Shown here: positions 25,653 through 38,082 of the stretch, piece by piece
How the letters are laid out: each line of letters opens with the position of its first letter
How positions within the stretch are numbered: the first letter of the stretch is position 1
From: Aegilops tauschii subsp. strangulata
Lineage: Eukaryota > Streptophyta > Magnoliopsida > Poales > Poaceae
Assembly: GCF_002575655.3 (NCBI RefSeq)
Contig: NC_053035.3
Span: 377,805,792 to 377,869,791 of the forward strand
DNA: 64,000 nt
Direction of reading: 5' to 3'
Program-made: the position numbers and the translations under genes
The notes under the pieces: generated by a model
Told to the model about the DNA's origin: nothing
Databases searched by the model: none
The model's input: only the letters and a program-made list of their open reading frames with translations

Positions 25653-28352
25653 ATGCTTGTCGATTCCGACACGGCATCACTCGACGCCTACCCCTCCGAC
25701 GTGGTGGTCTTCGACGACCCTCTTCCTCGAGCTGACAGCGGCAGCAGCGCCATCACCGAAGTGCTGGTCATCAGCCACGTCGCCAACTCGGGCGAGAACG
25801 CCCACGACGCCCTGCAAGCAGCGATGCACGACTTATCCGTCCCCATCCCGGCCGACGCCGACGCTGAGACCTTGGAGGCACGCCGCCTCGCCCTCATCGC
25901 GGAAGGCCGGCAGATAGCCTCCATGAGACGCCTCACCGAGGCCCACCAGTGCGAAGTCGACCGCGCCGCCTTCGGTACGCCGCCGCGTAGCGGGCCGAGC
26001 CGAGCCGGCTTCGTCCAGAAGCGCGGCGTGGCTATCGCCAGCATGCTGGGGGCAGATCGCCCCGTCTACACCACCCCGCTCGAGAATCTATGAGCCGCGC
26101 AGGCGGCCGCTGAAGAGCTGAATGGGCTGGGAGCCGATGAGCTCCCCTACATGACAAGGCGGATCCAGCAACTGATCGACGCGGCCGCAGAACAGCACGA
26201 AGCCGGCGCTCCCGCTGATAGTCATCCCCCGCGCTGGGAGCACGCCGCGACGTCCCGATCGCCGACTGCGAGCGGCGTCCGCGGGAGGAAAGACAAGGAG
26301 CCAGCTGCTAGCCGCAGCCGGACTCGCATCACCATCGAGCGCGACGCGGAGGGCCGCCCTCGAGCGATGGAGCGCCAAGGAAATCCGCTTCCTCCCCCGC
26401 CTCGAAGGCAGAGACGCCTCACCCCGCCGCCTATCACGCACCCGACTCTTGGTAACCGACTAGGCCGCCGAGAAGGAGTCGGCGAGAATGACGCCCGCCA
26501 CCGGATCGACCGCCTTGCTCGATCCCTGGCGCTAGAAGAAGAAGACGATGTCAGCCCGCCGTGCTTTGGCCCCGGCATCCGCGACGAGCCCTTCCCCAAA
26601 GGGTTCTCGCTCCCCAGAGACACGCCCAAGTACAACGGCTCTGTGAAGCTGGAAGAGTGGCTCATCGACTACTCCATTGCTGTCAGCATAGCCAATGGCA
26701 ATCGGTGCGTGGCCGTGAAGTACGTCCCCCTCATGCTACAGGGCACGGCGCGCACCTGGCGCAACAGCCTCAAGCCCTACAGCATCAACAGCTGGCTGGA
26801 CTTCACGGAAGTCTTCGTCCGCAACTTCACCAGCACGTACAAGCGGCCTACCAAGCCTCGCCAGCTCTCCCTATGCGTCCAAGGGTCCAACGAGTCGACC
26901 CGCGACTACCTCACGCGGTGGCCCGAGCTCCGCAACTCCTGCGAGGGGGTACACGAGGTTCGGGCCATCGAGTACTTCACCGCCGGGTGCCGAGAGGGCA
27001 CCCTCCTCAAGCACCGACTCCTCTACGACGAGCCGGCTACCCTCGACGAACTCCTGATCATCGCGGACAAGTACGCCACGGCCGACTCCTCGATGAAGAC
27101 CGAGCTCCGAGTGGACGCTTCTGGGAAGGTGCTCGCTCCGGCTCCAAAGACGCCGGCTGGCGACTCCAATCGGCGCCCCTACCAGAACGATCACAAGCGC
27201 AAGGCCCCCATGCCGCCTTCCACCAGTCGGCAGGTGGCCACAATTGAAGATGAGCAGCCCAAAGAGCGGCCCGCTCCCAAGAAGAAGGGTGGCAGGCCAG
27301 CTTGGCAGCCGGCTTTCTCTTATGAGCAGACTCTCGACGCCCCCTGCAAGTTCCACAGCGGCGCGAAGCCGTCCAACCACACGACCCGAAAATGCCACTG
27401 GCTCACGCGAATCTCCAAGGGCGAAGGGTTGGTGCCGCCTCCGCCTCCCGGCCCGCCACCTCCAGCCCCTCAGCAGCCGGCGGCTCGGACGGCAGTCGGG
27501 GCCATTCAAGATGAGTTCCCTGAAGAGCACGCCGCCTACGTCGTCTTCACCAGCCATGCCGAAGACAAGCGTAGTCGGCGCCATCAGCATCAAGAGGTCA
27601 ACGCAGTCGCCTCTAGCGCCCCCGAGTTCATGCACTGGTCCGAGAAGCCCATCAACTGGAGCCAGGCCGACCACCCAGAGGTGATGTCGTCCCCTGGCTC
27701 TTATGCACTAGTCTTGGATGTCACCCTCGCGACGGAGAGGCGAGCTGCCCGATTCTCCCGCGTCCTGATAGATGGCGGAAGCAGTATCAATATACTGTAC
27801 CGTGATACCATGGAAAAGCTGAACATCAAGGCGAAGCAGCTTATGCCAAGCCGGACCGTGTTCCATGGCATCGTCCCCGGCTTATCTTGTTCCCCGATCG
27901 GCAAGATCAAGATGGATGTTCTCTTCGGAGACAAGGATCATTTTCGCCGAGAAGCGATCTGGTTTGAGGTAGTGGATCTAGAGAGCCCCTACCATGCTTT
28001 GCTTGGCCGACCTGCTCTGGCCAAGTTCATGGCTGTGCCCCACTACGCCTACCTGAAGATGAAGATGCCGAGCTCGAAGGGGATCATCACGGTAGCCGGC
28101 GACTACAAGAAGTCCATCGAGTGCGCCATGGCCAGTAGCCGGCTGGCCGAGTCCCTCGTAGTAGCAGAAGAGAAGAAGATGCTGGAGCGGGTTGTGGCCA
28201 TGGCCGGCAAGCAGCCGGCCCTGTCCCCCAACCCCAAAGATTGTGATGCACAGGGCTCCTTACAGCCGGCCAAAGAGACGAAGAAGATACCTCTGGACCC
28301 GGAGAATCCGGAAAGGTTTGCTGTCATTGGGGCAAACCTGGACAGTAAATAG
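25653..28352 (+). pseudogene. Element B gag-protease
   Basis: Gag is open from about 25390 in frame, but the first ATG is at 25653 (MLVDSDTASLD). The true start is uncertain, because homologous sequence in A extends upstream without an ATG. A TGA at 26091-26093 replaces the CGA seen in A. The remainder (26151-28352) contains Retrotrans_gag (FVRNFTSTYKRPTKPRQLSL, GCREGTLLKHRLLYDEP), a proline-rich linker with a degenerate CKFHSG..H..C knuckle-like stretch, and the protease VLIDGGSSINILY at about 27763-27800. The frame ends at TAG 28350-28352, the same codon position as in element A. Confidence 0.85.
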
Positions 28353-31300
28353 GAAGGTGAGCTCGTCGACTTCCTCCGTGAGAATCGAGACATTTTTGCA
28401 TGGTCCCCAAAAGACATGCCGGGTGTCCCGAAGGATTTCGCCGAGCACAAATTGCACGTCCGAGCCGACGCGAAGCCGGTCAAGTAGCCCCTTCACTGAC
28501 TGTCAGAAGAGAAGCGAAGAATCGTAGGAGAAGAGATAGCTCGGCTCCTCGCCGCTGGCTTCATCATGGAAGTATTTTTTCCAGAGTGGCTTGCCAACCC
28601 AGTCTTGGTATTGAAGAAGAACAACAAGTGGCGCATGTGTATAGACTGCACCAGCCTCAATAAGGCCTGCCCCAAGGATCCGTTTGCTTTGCCACGGATT
28701 GACCAAGTGATAGACTCCACAGCCGGATGTGAGCTGTTGAGCTTTTTGGACGCCTACTCAGGGTACCATCAAATCAAGTTGGACCCAGCAGACCGCCTGA
28801 AGACTGCCTTCATCACACCATTCGGAGCTTTCTGTTACCTGACTATGACATTTGGCTTAAGGAATGCCGGTGCCACTTTTTAGCGTTGCATGCAGAAATG
28901 CCTCCTCAAGCAACTCGGCAGAAATGCCCACGTCTATGTAGACGACATTGTGGTGAAGACAGAGAAGCGCGGCACCCTGCTGGAAGACCTCAAAGAAACA
29001 TTCGCCAACTTGCGCCAATTCCAAATCAAGCTCAACCCCGAGAAATGCGTGTCCGGAGTACCAGCCGGCCAGCTGCTAGGCTTTCTGGTCTCCGAACGCG
29101 GCATCGAGTGCAACCCTGTGAAGATCAAGGCCATCGAGAGGATGTATATTCCCACCAAATTGCGAGATGTGCAGAAGTTCACCGGGTGCTTGGCCTCCCC
29201 TAAACCGCTTTATCAGCCGGCTAGGAGAGAAGGCTCTCCCCCTGTACCGACTCATGAAGAAGTCCACTCACTTCGAGTGGAATGACCAAGCCGACCAAGC
29301 CTTCCATGAGCTGAAGAAGATGCTGACCACTCCACCTGTCCTGGCGGCACCGACTGAGAAGGAGCCCATGCTCCTTTACATTGCCGCGACTAGCCGAGTG
29401 GTCAGTACAGTTGTTGTGGTCCAGCGCCCGGAAGAAGGCCGAGCCCAGCTAGTCCAGAGGCCGGTGTATTATCTAAGCGAAGTACTATCCAGCTCAAAGC
29501 AGAACTACCCGCACTACCAGAAGATGTGCTATGGGGTGTACTTCGCCGCCAAGAAGCTGAAGCCCTACTTCCAAGAGCATCCCATCACGGTCGTGTGCAC
29601 CGCCCCGCTGGCCGAGATCATAGGCAGCCGGGATGCATCTGGCCGGGTGGCTAAATGGGCCATTGCGTTGGCACCATACACAATTGTCTACCAGCCCCAC
29701 ACCGCCATCAAGTCCCAAGCACTGGCCGACTTCCTCGTCGACTGGGCCGAGACCCAGTACCTACCGCCGGCTCCCGACTCTACCCATTGCCGGATGCACT
29801 TCAACAGGTCCAAGATGCGCATCGGCTTGGGAGCCGGCATCGTCCTCACTTCTCCCAAACGCGACAAACTCAGATACACGCTGCAAATCCACTTCGCCGC
29901 CTCCAACAACGTGGCCGAGTACGAGGCACTCATACATGGGCTCCGGCTAGCCAAAGAGCTTGGCATACGCCGAATCCTGTGTTATGGCGACTCAGACTTG
30001 GTGGTCCAGCAGTCGTCTGGCGACTGGGACGCCAAGGACGCAAACATGGCGAGCTATCGATTCCTCGTCCAGCAGATCAGTGGGTACTTCGAAGGGTGCG
30101 AGTTCCTTCACGTGCCAACGGCCGACAACGACCAAGCAGATGCCCTGGCACGGATCGGCTCCACCCGACAGGCTATACCGACCGGCGTCTCCCTCCAGCG
30201 CCTCCTCAAGCCGTCCATCAAGCCGTCTCCAGAGTCAGACTCTATCTTCGTACCGCCTGTGCCAGATACAGCCGGATCCGAGTGGAGGAATCCCGCAGGC
30301 GGCACGGGGACTTCGACAACTGGCCCGGGAACTGCCGTAGTCGCACCCGGCCCGGGGACTTCAGAACCCGGTCCGGGGACTGCAGCAGTCGGCCCGGGGA
30401 CTGCAGCAACACAAGAAGCGGTGGCCGACTCCAACTCCACGCCACCCGACCCACCCACCCGAGTCATGGTGGCCGCATTAACAGAAGAAGAAGTCACAGC
30501 TCCATCATGGGCCTAGCCCATCCTCAAATTCCTAGTCAACAGAGAGCTGCCGGCTGATAAGATCTCAGCAAGACTAGTGCAACGACGAGCCAGAGCATAT
30601 GCAATAATCAACAGAGAGCTTGTCAAGCGCAGCGTCACTGGAGTCTTCCAGCGCTGTGTCGAGCCAGAAAAAGGAGAGGCAATCCTCAAGGATATCCATC
30701 AAGGCGAATGTGGCCACCACGCAGCCTCAAGATCACTTGTGGCCAAAGCTTTCCGCCACGGTTTCTTTTGGCCGACTGCTTTGGAAGATGCCAAAGAGAT
30801 AGTCAAGAGCTGCAGAGGATGCCAAGTCTTCAGTTCCAAGCAACACCTGCCGGCTTCTGCACTTAAGACCATTCCCCTCACCTGGCCCTTTGCCGTCTGG
30901 GGACTGGACATGGTGGGCCCTTTCAAGACAGCCCGCGGCGGCTTGACACATCTGCTTGTTGCCGTGGACAAGTTCACAAAGTGGATCGAAGCGAAGCCAA
31001 TCAAGAAGCTGAACGGGCCGACTGCCGTAACATTCATCACCGACATCACTACTCGGTACGGCGTGCCGCACAGCATCATCACCGACAACGGCACAAACTT
31101 TGCCAAAGGAGCACTGGCACGTTTCTGCGCGACGCAGGGTATCCGACTGGACTTAGCGTCCGTTGCCCACCCGCAGTCAAACGGCCAGGTCGAGCGAGCA
31201 AATGGACTCATCCTCTCCGGCATCAAGCCCCGACTGGTTTTACCACTGGAGCGATCGGCCGGCTGCTGGCTCGATGAGCTGCCGGCTGTCCTCTGGAGTC

Positions 31301-31773
31301 TGCGTACTACCCCCAACAAGTCAACAGGCTTTACTCCGTTCTTCCTTGTATATGGCGCCGAGGCTGTCATCCCAACCGGCATCGAATTCGACTCGCCTCG
31401 GGTCACCATGTACACGGAGGCGGAGGCCAAGGAAGCAAGAGAAGACGGTGTCGACCTACTAGAAGAAGGCCGGCTGTTAGCACTCAGCCGGTCTGCCATC
31501 TACCAGCAGGGGTTGCACCGTTATCACAACCGCAAGGTCAAGCCAAGATCCTTCCAAGAGGGCGACCTTGTGCTTCGGCTGATTCAGCGAACAGCCGGCC
31601 AGCACAAGCTCTCGTCCCCTTGGGAAGGCCCCTTCGTCATCAGCAAGGCACTAGGCAACGACTCCTACTACCTGATCGACGCGCAAAAACCAAGAGCACG
31701 CAAGAGGGACGACTCCGGCAAGGAGTCAGAGCGACCATGGAACACGAACCTCCTGAGAAGATTTTACAGTTGA
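28353..31773 (+). pseudogene. Element B pol: RT, RNase H and integrase with nonsense changes
   Basis: RT carries GFIMEVFFPEWLANPV, LDAYSGYHQIKLDPADR and YVDD at 28935-28946. RNase H is at about 29900-30140, followed by a Gly-Pro-Thr repeat linker. Integrase has the HHCC finger (HQGECGHH..CRGCQVF) and D-D-E (GLDMVGPF, TDNGTNF, NGQVERANG), ending at 31773 (LLRRFYS*). Stops at 28485, 28497, 28881 and 30514 correspond to CAA/CAG or CGA codons in A, so they look like C-to-T decay. One extra C near 29200 shifts the frame (SLNRFI in A, SPKPLY in B). The integrase part (30577-31773) is fully open. Confidence 0.87.
30290..30420 (+). repeat. GPGT-coding minisatellite between RNase H and integrase
   Basis: Units of about 24 bp, (G)GCCCGGGGACT.., encode a repeated Gly-Pro-Gly-Thr motif (GPGTSEPGPGTAAVGPGTA). 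The same repeat occurs in element A near 3015-3120 on the minus strand with small unit differences. It probably forms a flexible spacer between the RNase H and integrase domains. Confidence 0.7.
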
Positions 31774-32497
31774 AAGCAGTATGTATCATGCTACCCTTTT
31801 GTATTAAGTATGAAACAACAGGCCCCCCGAGGAGCACTCGGGGACTGCCTTTATTTATCTATGAGTGACGAGTGTCATATCCATGAATGTATTACTACAT
31901 TTGATTTCATGTCTGGCACCGGGTTCGACTAGTCGGCCCGGGGACTGGCCGCCTTAAGCTACATTAAAGTTCTACCTGAAGTCAGACAAGTAGTGTGTCG
32001 GCTCCCGAGTCCTCTCTTGTTGAAAGTCGCAGCTCGAAGAACCGACTGTCCGACTAGCAAGAGCCAAGGCAGAAAGGATGCCTACACGAAAAACGGCTAA
32101 GGACTAATGAACTTATATAGCAAAAAGACGGCCTCCAACCACGCCTGCCGGCTGTCAGAACAGCCGGCTGGCCGGCTTCCTAAACACTTAGCTCTAATCC
32201 AACAAAGCTAGAGTACTTGCCCTCCCAATTGGCCAAGCACTTCTCCAGCTACAGATTGCAGAGCAACTGTCTGTCTGGGAGGCGGCAACCAAGGGAGGGC
32301 GGCAAAGGAAACAACAGAAGGATGAAAAGCAAAGAACAAGGAAAAGCCAAAACACATGCATAGTCATATATACATATAAAGCCCCCAACAGGCCGGCAAT
32401 CGACATAGTTCGAATACACCCCCAGTGGGTGGAATTGTGTAAACTTAACAGAATATTGTTCCAAAAGTGACAAGACAGGAAAATAAAAGACAGCAGA
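31774..32497. other. Element B spacer between convergent genes
   Basis: This non-coding stretch separates the integrase stop from the end of the minus-strand extra gene. It is homologous to 855-1640 of element A in opposite orientation. No coding potential is seen. Confidence 0.6.
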
Positions 32498-35400
32498 CTA
32501 GACTAAAGGTGCGATGCGGGAGCCGGGTTGGCCAGTGGAGATGGCGTCGCCGGCTAAAGGAGTGGCCGGCTGGCGGGTCTCAGCTTGATCACCACCGGTG
32601 GCAGGCGACGCACCCGCGCGTGACGTGTTGCTGGAGGCACGATCAGGCTGAGGCTGGCCGGCCGCCCCACCATCCGGCCTAGCGTCTTCACCCTCCTCCT
32701 CCTCTTCTTCACCCTCATCGCTGGAGTCGATCTCCTCCGCCGAGTCTTCGTCGTCTGCTGGGTTCAGCCCGAACCAGTCCTCCGGCTGGGCAACACCGTT
32801 GTCATCTACCTCAGGGGCGAAGGCGCTGGTGTCGGTGTAGTCGGCGATCGCCGAAGCCCGCCGGATGATAGCCGGCCGCGCCGGCTCCAGCTCCTTGTCG
32901 GCCTGCTGCCGCCAGGTAGCCAGCTGGTCCAGACTTAGGCCAGGATACCAGGCCTTGACGAACTGCAGCGCCCGCCTGGCGCCGGACCGAGCCGCCGAAG
33001 CCTTCCAGGCTTCAAAGCGGCCGACCGCCACCTCCAGCCAGTCGGCAGTCCGACTGGGGGTGCGGGGAACCACTTCGCCAGGACAGAGGGCGGCCAGCAC
33101 CTGCGCCCCGGCACGTTGAAGACGGCGGAGCAGTCGATAAGCCGGCTGGAGGCGAGCCTGGATCGCCAAGAGCTGCTCCTCCAGCGACCGGCTAGCGTTT
33201 GGCGCAATCTCAGTGCCAGCCTGCCTCCGTGCCTCGTGGCGGGCCTCGATGATCTGGTTGGCGGTGGTAGAGTAGCCAGGAAAGTACTCTGCGCAAGAAA
33301 GAAAGAGAAAGAAGAGAAAACACCAAGTCAGAAAACGAGCCAAAAGCGGCAGGCGGCAAGAAAGGACGAAGAAGTAGGCGGCTTACCGTCAACCAAATCT
33401 TCGATCTGGCCATAGCCATTGATCAGAGTCTGCTTTGCTTCGGCCCAGCCAGCCGCCTCTGTCTCGTACTCGGCCTGGAGGGCGGCTTCGCTGTCCTGCA
33501 CCGCCTTCAGAGCCGCCTTGTGGCCCTCCTCCTGGTCGGCCAACCTCTTGGCCAGGCGGTCACGTTCCTGCACCAAGCCGGCAAACTCGGCCTCCTTGGC
33601 ACGAAGGGCAGCCTGAGACCCTCCCAGCTGTGCCCTCAGACTGGCGTTGGCCGCTGCAGGGATGGCAGAAAAAGAAGAAGCAATAAGAGGAAGTCGTCAA
33701 GGAAGATCCGACCCGACTGCTCAGCAGTCGGCCCAAATCTCGGGGACTACACCCAGTGGGTGCGCTGACGCGCCCCCACGTGAGATAAAGGACAAAGCAC
33801 TTACCCCGGCTCTCAGTTAGGTCGGCGGTTTTCTGGGTCAGCTCCCGAGCCTGGGAGTTGAAGGCAGCTGCGCGAAGATTGTGGTAGTCCTGCAAGACAG
33901 GCAGAAGAGCGAAGTAAGAGAAGGAATAGCAAAACTAGATCCGCTAAAAAGTTCCAAGCCGCCTGCTCAGCAGCTGACTCGGAACTCGGGGACTACACCC
34001 AGTGGGTGCGCTGACGCGCCCCCACGGAAGAAACCAAGATAAAAAAGAAGCAAGATAAGAAGACTAACCCGGATGGCCACTCGCGTCGCAAGGAACTCAT
34101 CGTTGTATCGCCTCAGCGCCGTAGCCTGGGCTTGGAGCCGGGTCCGGACGTCCTGCGCGGCCACATTCATCACGGCCGTCCCTCCGCCCGGCGTCCACCC
34201 CGAGGTGGCGCTGGCCGCCTCCACATCCTGGGCTGACGAGCTGGAGCCCGCGGCCGGCTGCGGCTCCGACGCAGCCTTCTGCGGCTCTGACGCGGCCTTC
34301 CCCGCGCGCCGGCACGGCGGCGTCCGGACCGCCAGCTCAGTCCTCACGGCCGGCTCGCCCCCCGCCGACTGCGGAGGCGGCAGATCAGGCCGGCTGCCTT
34401 GAACCGCCCCAGTCGACGGGGTCGGTACCGCCGCCCTCTCCAGGATGACGACGTCGTCATCCCTCTCCAGCCCCGGCTGGTCACCGCCGGCTTCTTGTGG
34501 CGGGGGCTCCGGGGCCCCAGGCGCCGCGACGCGCAGTGGGGTGACCAGCAAGGCCCCCTCCGCCATCGCCGCAGCCGCAGCCTCTGCTTGGGCCTTGGCT
34601 GCGGCGTCAGCGCGCGCCTTCGCCGCCTCCTCCTCCTGCGCCGCCTTGGCGGCGGCCACCCTCAACGCCTCCGCCTACCGCGCCTCCCGCGCGTTCCGCT
34701 CCGTCGCCGCCTGAAGATCGGCACGGGGGTCCACGCGGCGAGTAGTGCTCCCGGATCCTCCTGGCGACCCAACGACGGAGGCGGCAGCAGCCCGCTCGAG
34801 CGACAATGGAGCTCTGGTTGTTTGGAGAAAAAGACAAGGATTCAGGAGCTACCAGAGAAAAGAAAAGAGAATGCAAGAAGGAGAGTATGCTTACGCCGAC
34901 ACCGTCTGAGGCTGCTTCACCGCCTTGCGAAAGCGAGCCACCTTCGCGGCTGCCTCCTCCCGCCTGGTCGCCGCTGCCCCGCCTCTGAGCTTCTTCGGCC
35001 GACTGCCGAACAAGCCCGGCGCGGCGCGACGCTTTTTCCCACTGCCCCGAGCAGGCGGCGCAGCGGAGGAACCCGCGCCGTGGCCAGACGCCGGCTGACG
35101 GCGTGGGACGACTTCAGCCTCGTCGTCATCCGGCCAGTCATCGAAGGTGACTCCAAGCCCGGAGCCGCCTGCTTCACCGCCGGCTTGGCCACCGCCCGCC
35201 TCGGTGTTGTCATCCATAGCGGCCGCCCCCAAGTCGGGGTCCTCCAGATCGTGCTCCGTCCGGTCGGGGACGAATCGGCGCTCCGCGTCCGACCCGCCTG
35301 CAGGCCGAAGAAGAGGGCTCTGTCGAGACAAGCCGACTAGTCAGAGTCGGCCAAAAGGAACTCGGCGACAAAACTGAGAGAAGAAGAAGAGCCAAGGAGA

Positions 35401-36417
35401 ACATACCGTGGGCGGCGGATGGGCTCGGCAATATGGCTCCTTGCCGAACTGCCACTCTGCGGAGAGCTTGCAGTTCGCAAGGTAGTTCACCATATAGGCC
35501 ACCTCGTCGTGCGACATGTCTTTGGTACACATCCGGCTTGGATCAAGCTGGCCGCTTATTGGACAGATCAGATGAGGGCGGCTCTGGAGCGGGAGCACCC
35601 GGCGCGTGGCGAAGGCGGCCAGCAGGTCAGGCCCCGACAAGCCCTCCGACTGGATCATCGCTCGCACTCGGGCGACAACTGCGGTTCCAGCCGGTGTCAG
35701 CGTCACGGCCCGGTAGGACCACCGGGGCTGCCTGCCTACCGGTGGGCCAGCTACGTAAGCCGGCAGATTGACGTAGTCTCCCCGCGGAGCGACGTTCTTC
35801 ACGTAGAAGTATGACTTCTACCATAACTTCACCGACTGGATCAGCATGATGACGGGGAAGGGGTTGTCGGCAGCCACCCTCCGCATCGCGATGAAGGCGC
35901 CACTCTGAGCCGGCATGCCCTGCATGCGCGTGCCCAGCTTGGACTGGAAGAACTCCCCCCAGAGCTCGAGGGTGGGGAGGACGCCGAGGTAGCCTTCGCA
36001 CAAGGTGACGAAGGCAGACAGCAGCACCACCGTGTTCGGGGTGAGGTGGTGCGACTGGAGTTGGTAAAACTCGAGAAAGGAGCGGAAGAAGGCGCTCACG
36101 GGCAAGCCGATGCCGTGCAAGAAATGCGAGTGGAAGACTACCCGCTCGCCTTCCTCCGGCTCCTGCGTGATCTCCTTCGCCGGCGCAAGGCGGACCTCCA
36201 CCTTGTCCGCGCCGGGCAGCCGCCGCGTCTTGCGGAGGAACTCGACGTGATCCTCGTGGACGTTGGAGCCGTCCCAATCCCTGCCATACTGCATCATGGC
36301 GTGGGGCTGGCGAGAACGAGCGCGGCGGCGGAGGATCGAGTTGTGGAGCAGCGCGGCGGCGAGGCGCCGTTGCAAGAAAGGGCAGAAGGAAGAAGATGTC
36401 GGAAAGGGAAGGGGCAT
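32498..36417 (-). pseudogene. Antisense multi-exon gene of element B (Transposase_28-like)
   Basis: On the minus strand the gene starts near 36417 (or ATG 36297, MMQYGRDWDGSN). The first exon has the gypsy-type signature (GIGLPVSAFFRSFLEFYQLQ, TVVLLSAFVTLCEGYLGV). It crosses one in-frame TAG (35818-35820, ..VKLW*KSYFYVKNVAP) and ends near 35405. Further exons lie at about 35331-34875, about 34790-34069 (a stop near 34675), 33889-33805, 33653-33387 and 33288-32498; the last four junctions have clear GT..AG borders. The last exon has the W..AARSGARRAL motif and an acidic tail. Intron and exon positions at the 3' end match element A. The product is an accessory protein of unknown role in Tat-lineage elements. 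Confidence 0.65.
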
Positions 36418-36881
36418 GCGAGCGGCTGCCGCTCTCCCCCCTCCCCCTACTTATAGCTTCGCCTGGTGAAGCCGGGGAGGCAGGGCGTGGGGCGAGACGT
36501 GGGATTAACTGCACCCACTCCCTCCACGCCTCGCGATCATTCCGCCCTAAAAGCGTGCCGAAACCGCCGCAGGAAGACGTGCGGGCGGCTTCGGGCCGCA
36601 GAGAATCCGCGCCTGGGCCCGGGCATGGGCATGGCGGGCCCCCAGCCTGTGGCGACGTCCTGTCGCGCGCGTGGGCTGGCAGGCTTTTTAGCCAAGGGAA
36701 GTGGCCGGCCCGCGGCCCGGTGCGCGCGCTGGCAAGCTCCCGCCTTCCGACTCCAAAAAATTTCGCCGAGACGGCGCCCCAACCAAAGTCGGCTCCCAGC
36801 TGCCGGCTTGACAAGATAGGAAGCTGATCGAGCTTCTCGACTCCTACCCAACCTCGAAGCTCAATCAGCTTCGGGGACTAC
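36418..36881. other. Element B region upstream of the antisense gene, with polypurine tract
   Basis: This GC-rich stretch would be the promoter and leader of the minus-strand gene. At its right end, TCGGGGACTAC (36871-36881) directly abuts the 3' LTR and is the polypurine tract for plus-strand priming. A TATA-like element for the minus-strand gene was not found with confidence. Confidence 0.5.
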
Positions 36882-38082
36882 TGTCGAAGTAAATGGCCAC
36901 GGGTAGCCTAACCGACTACCCCTGGCTCTTCAGAAATTATCAGACCATTTGATCCATCAAGCATTCAAAGCTTTGGGCCGCCTTCCCCCTAGACGGCTAC
37001 CCCAGAAGCCGACTCTCAGAAGGCGACCCAGCCTCAGCAACCTCCCCCAAGATAGCTACGAGATGGCCGACTCCAGGAAGCCGGCCGTAGAGAATGCCGA
37101 CTCCCCAGAGCCGGCCATAAAGAGCGCCGACTCCAAGAAGCCGGTCAAGACAGCACCCACCGAAACTACGCCCACATAACGGTGACGGGACGGGGTGTGG
37201 CTACAGTGCGGCCCACTACCCCCGAATCCCGAGGCAGGCGTGGCCACAGGACGCCGTACGGGTCGGCCATCCCCCGTCCAGCTCGGCCCTGTAGCCATGC
37301 TGATCTCAACGTCATCCACGACAGACGCCAGTACGGCCCACGGGCGGCGGGCCCCTTTAGCCAGAGAGAGATACGAAGGCGGCCCGGCCTCCCACAGTCG
37401 GCCAGGGGCGTAGCCGGCCCCCAGAAGCCGGCTACCCCCTCCCTCGAAGCATGTGCCACATTAAGGAGACAAGACGAGGTAAGGCTACAGTGAGAGCCCT
37501 CGAGGCGGCACACTGTAGCCACGCTTACCTCGACAAAGCCCTCGTCATCAGAGGCGAGGCTACAGTAAACGGCCGCCGACAAGACCCCCAGGTGGTGGGG
37601 CCGGTCTGTCGACCAAAAGGGCGGCAGCCGGCGGGACCCACCAGTCGGCGGGCCCCAACGGCCGGCGGAGAAGCCGGCGAGCGCAGACACTGACGACTGG
37701 GACCCGCGCCCAGCCGGATTACAATTGTACCCCTGGGGGGTAGGCCTATATAAACCCCCCGGGGCACCCATGCAAAGGGTTGGCTTCTTAGAGTTACACA
37801 CACACCATATAGTGAGGGAAGTGAGAGCTAGCCTTGCTCTTCTTCTCCCTTGAACCCGACAGCTCAAGGAGCATTTGTAGCTACTCGTTCTGATCTAGTG
37901 ATCATGCGGAGACCCCGCAGAGCAGGACTAGGGGTGTTATCTCCACGGAGAGCCCCGAACCTGGGTAAGATTCGCCAGCGTGCATGTCTTCGCCTCATCC
38001 CGTTTCCAGGCAACGGCGACGTCTTACTGGCACCCGCAATGATAAGCCACCCGTTGGCATATGTCGCACCTACCACCCGACA
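36882..38082 (+). repeat. Element B 3' LTR
   Basis: The LTR is 1201 bp, TGTCGAAGTAAATGG..CACCCGACA, followed by the target duplication GAAAG. It carries 17 bp absent from the 5' LTR at about 37650, a TATA box near 37746 and three 30-bp minisatellite units. Confidence 0.93.

Larger units (their letters stand above)
24156..38082 (+). mobile_element. Element B: complete Ty3/gypsy retrotransposon nested in element C
   Basis: This element of 13,927 bp has a 5' LTR at 24156-25339, a 3' LTR at 36882-38082, and the target duplication GAAAG at 24151-24155 and 38083-38087. The order is LTR, PBS, gag-protease, RT-RNase H-integrase, an extra gene on the minus strand, a polypurine tract (TCGGGGACTAC) and LTR. 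It sits in the gag gene of element C. The LTRs differ by about 29 substitutions by eye plus a 17-bp indel (about 2.5%), less than the LTRs of C, as expected for a younger insertion. Several nonsense changes make it defective. It is the same family as element A. Confidence 0.95.
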
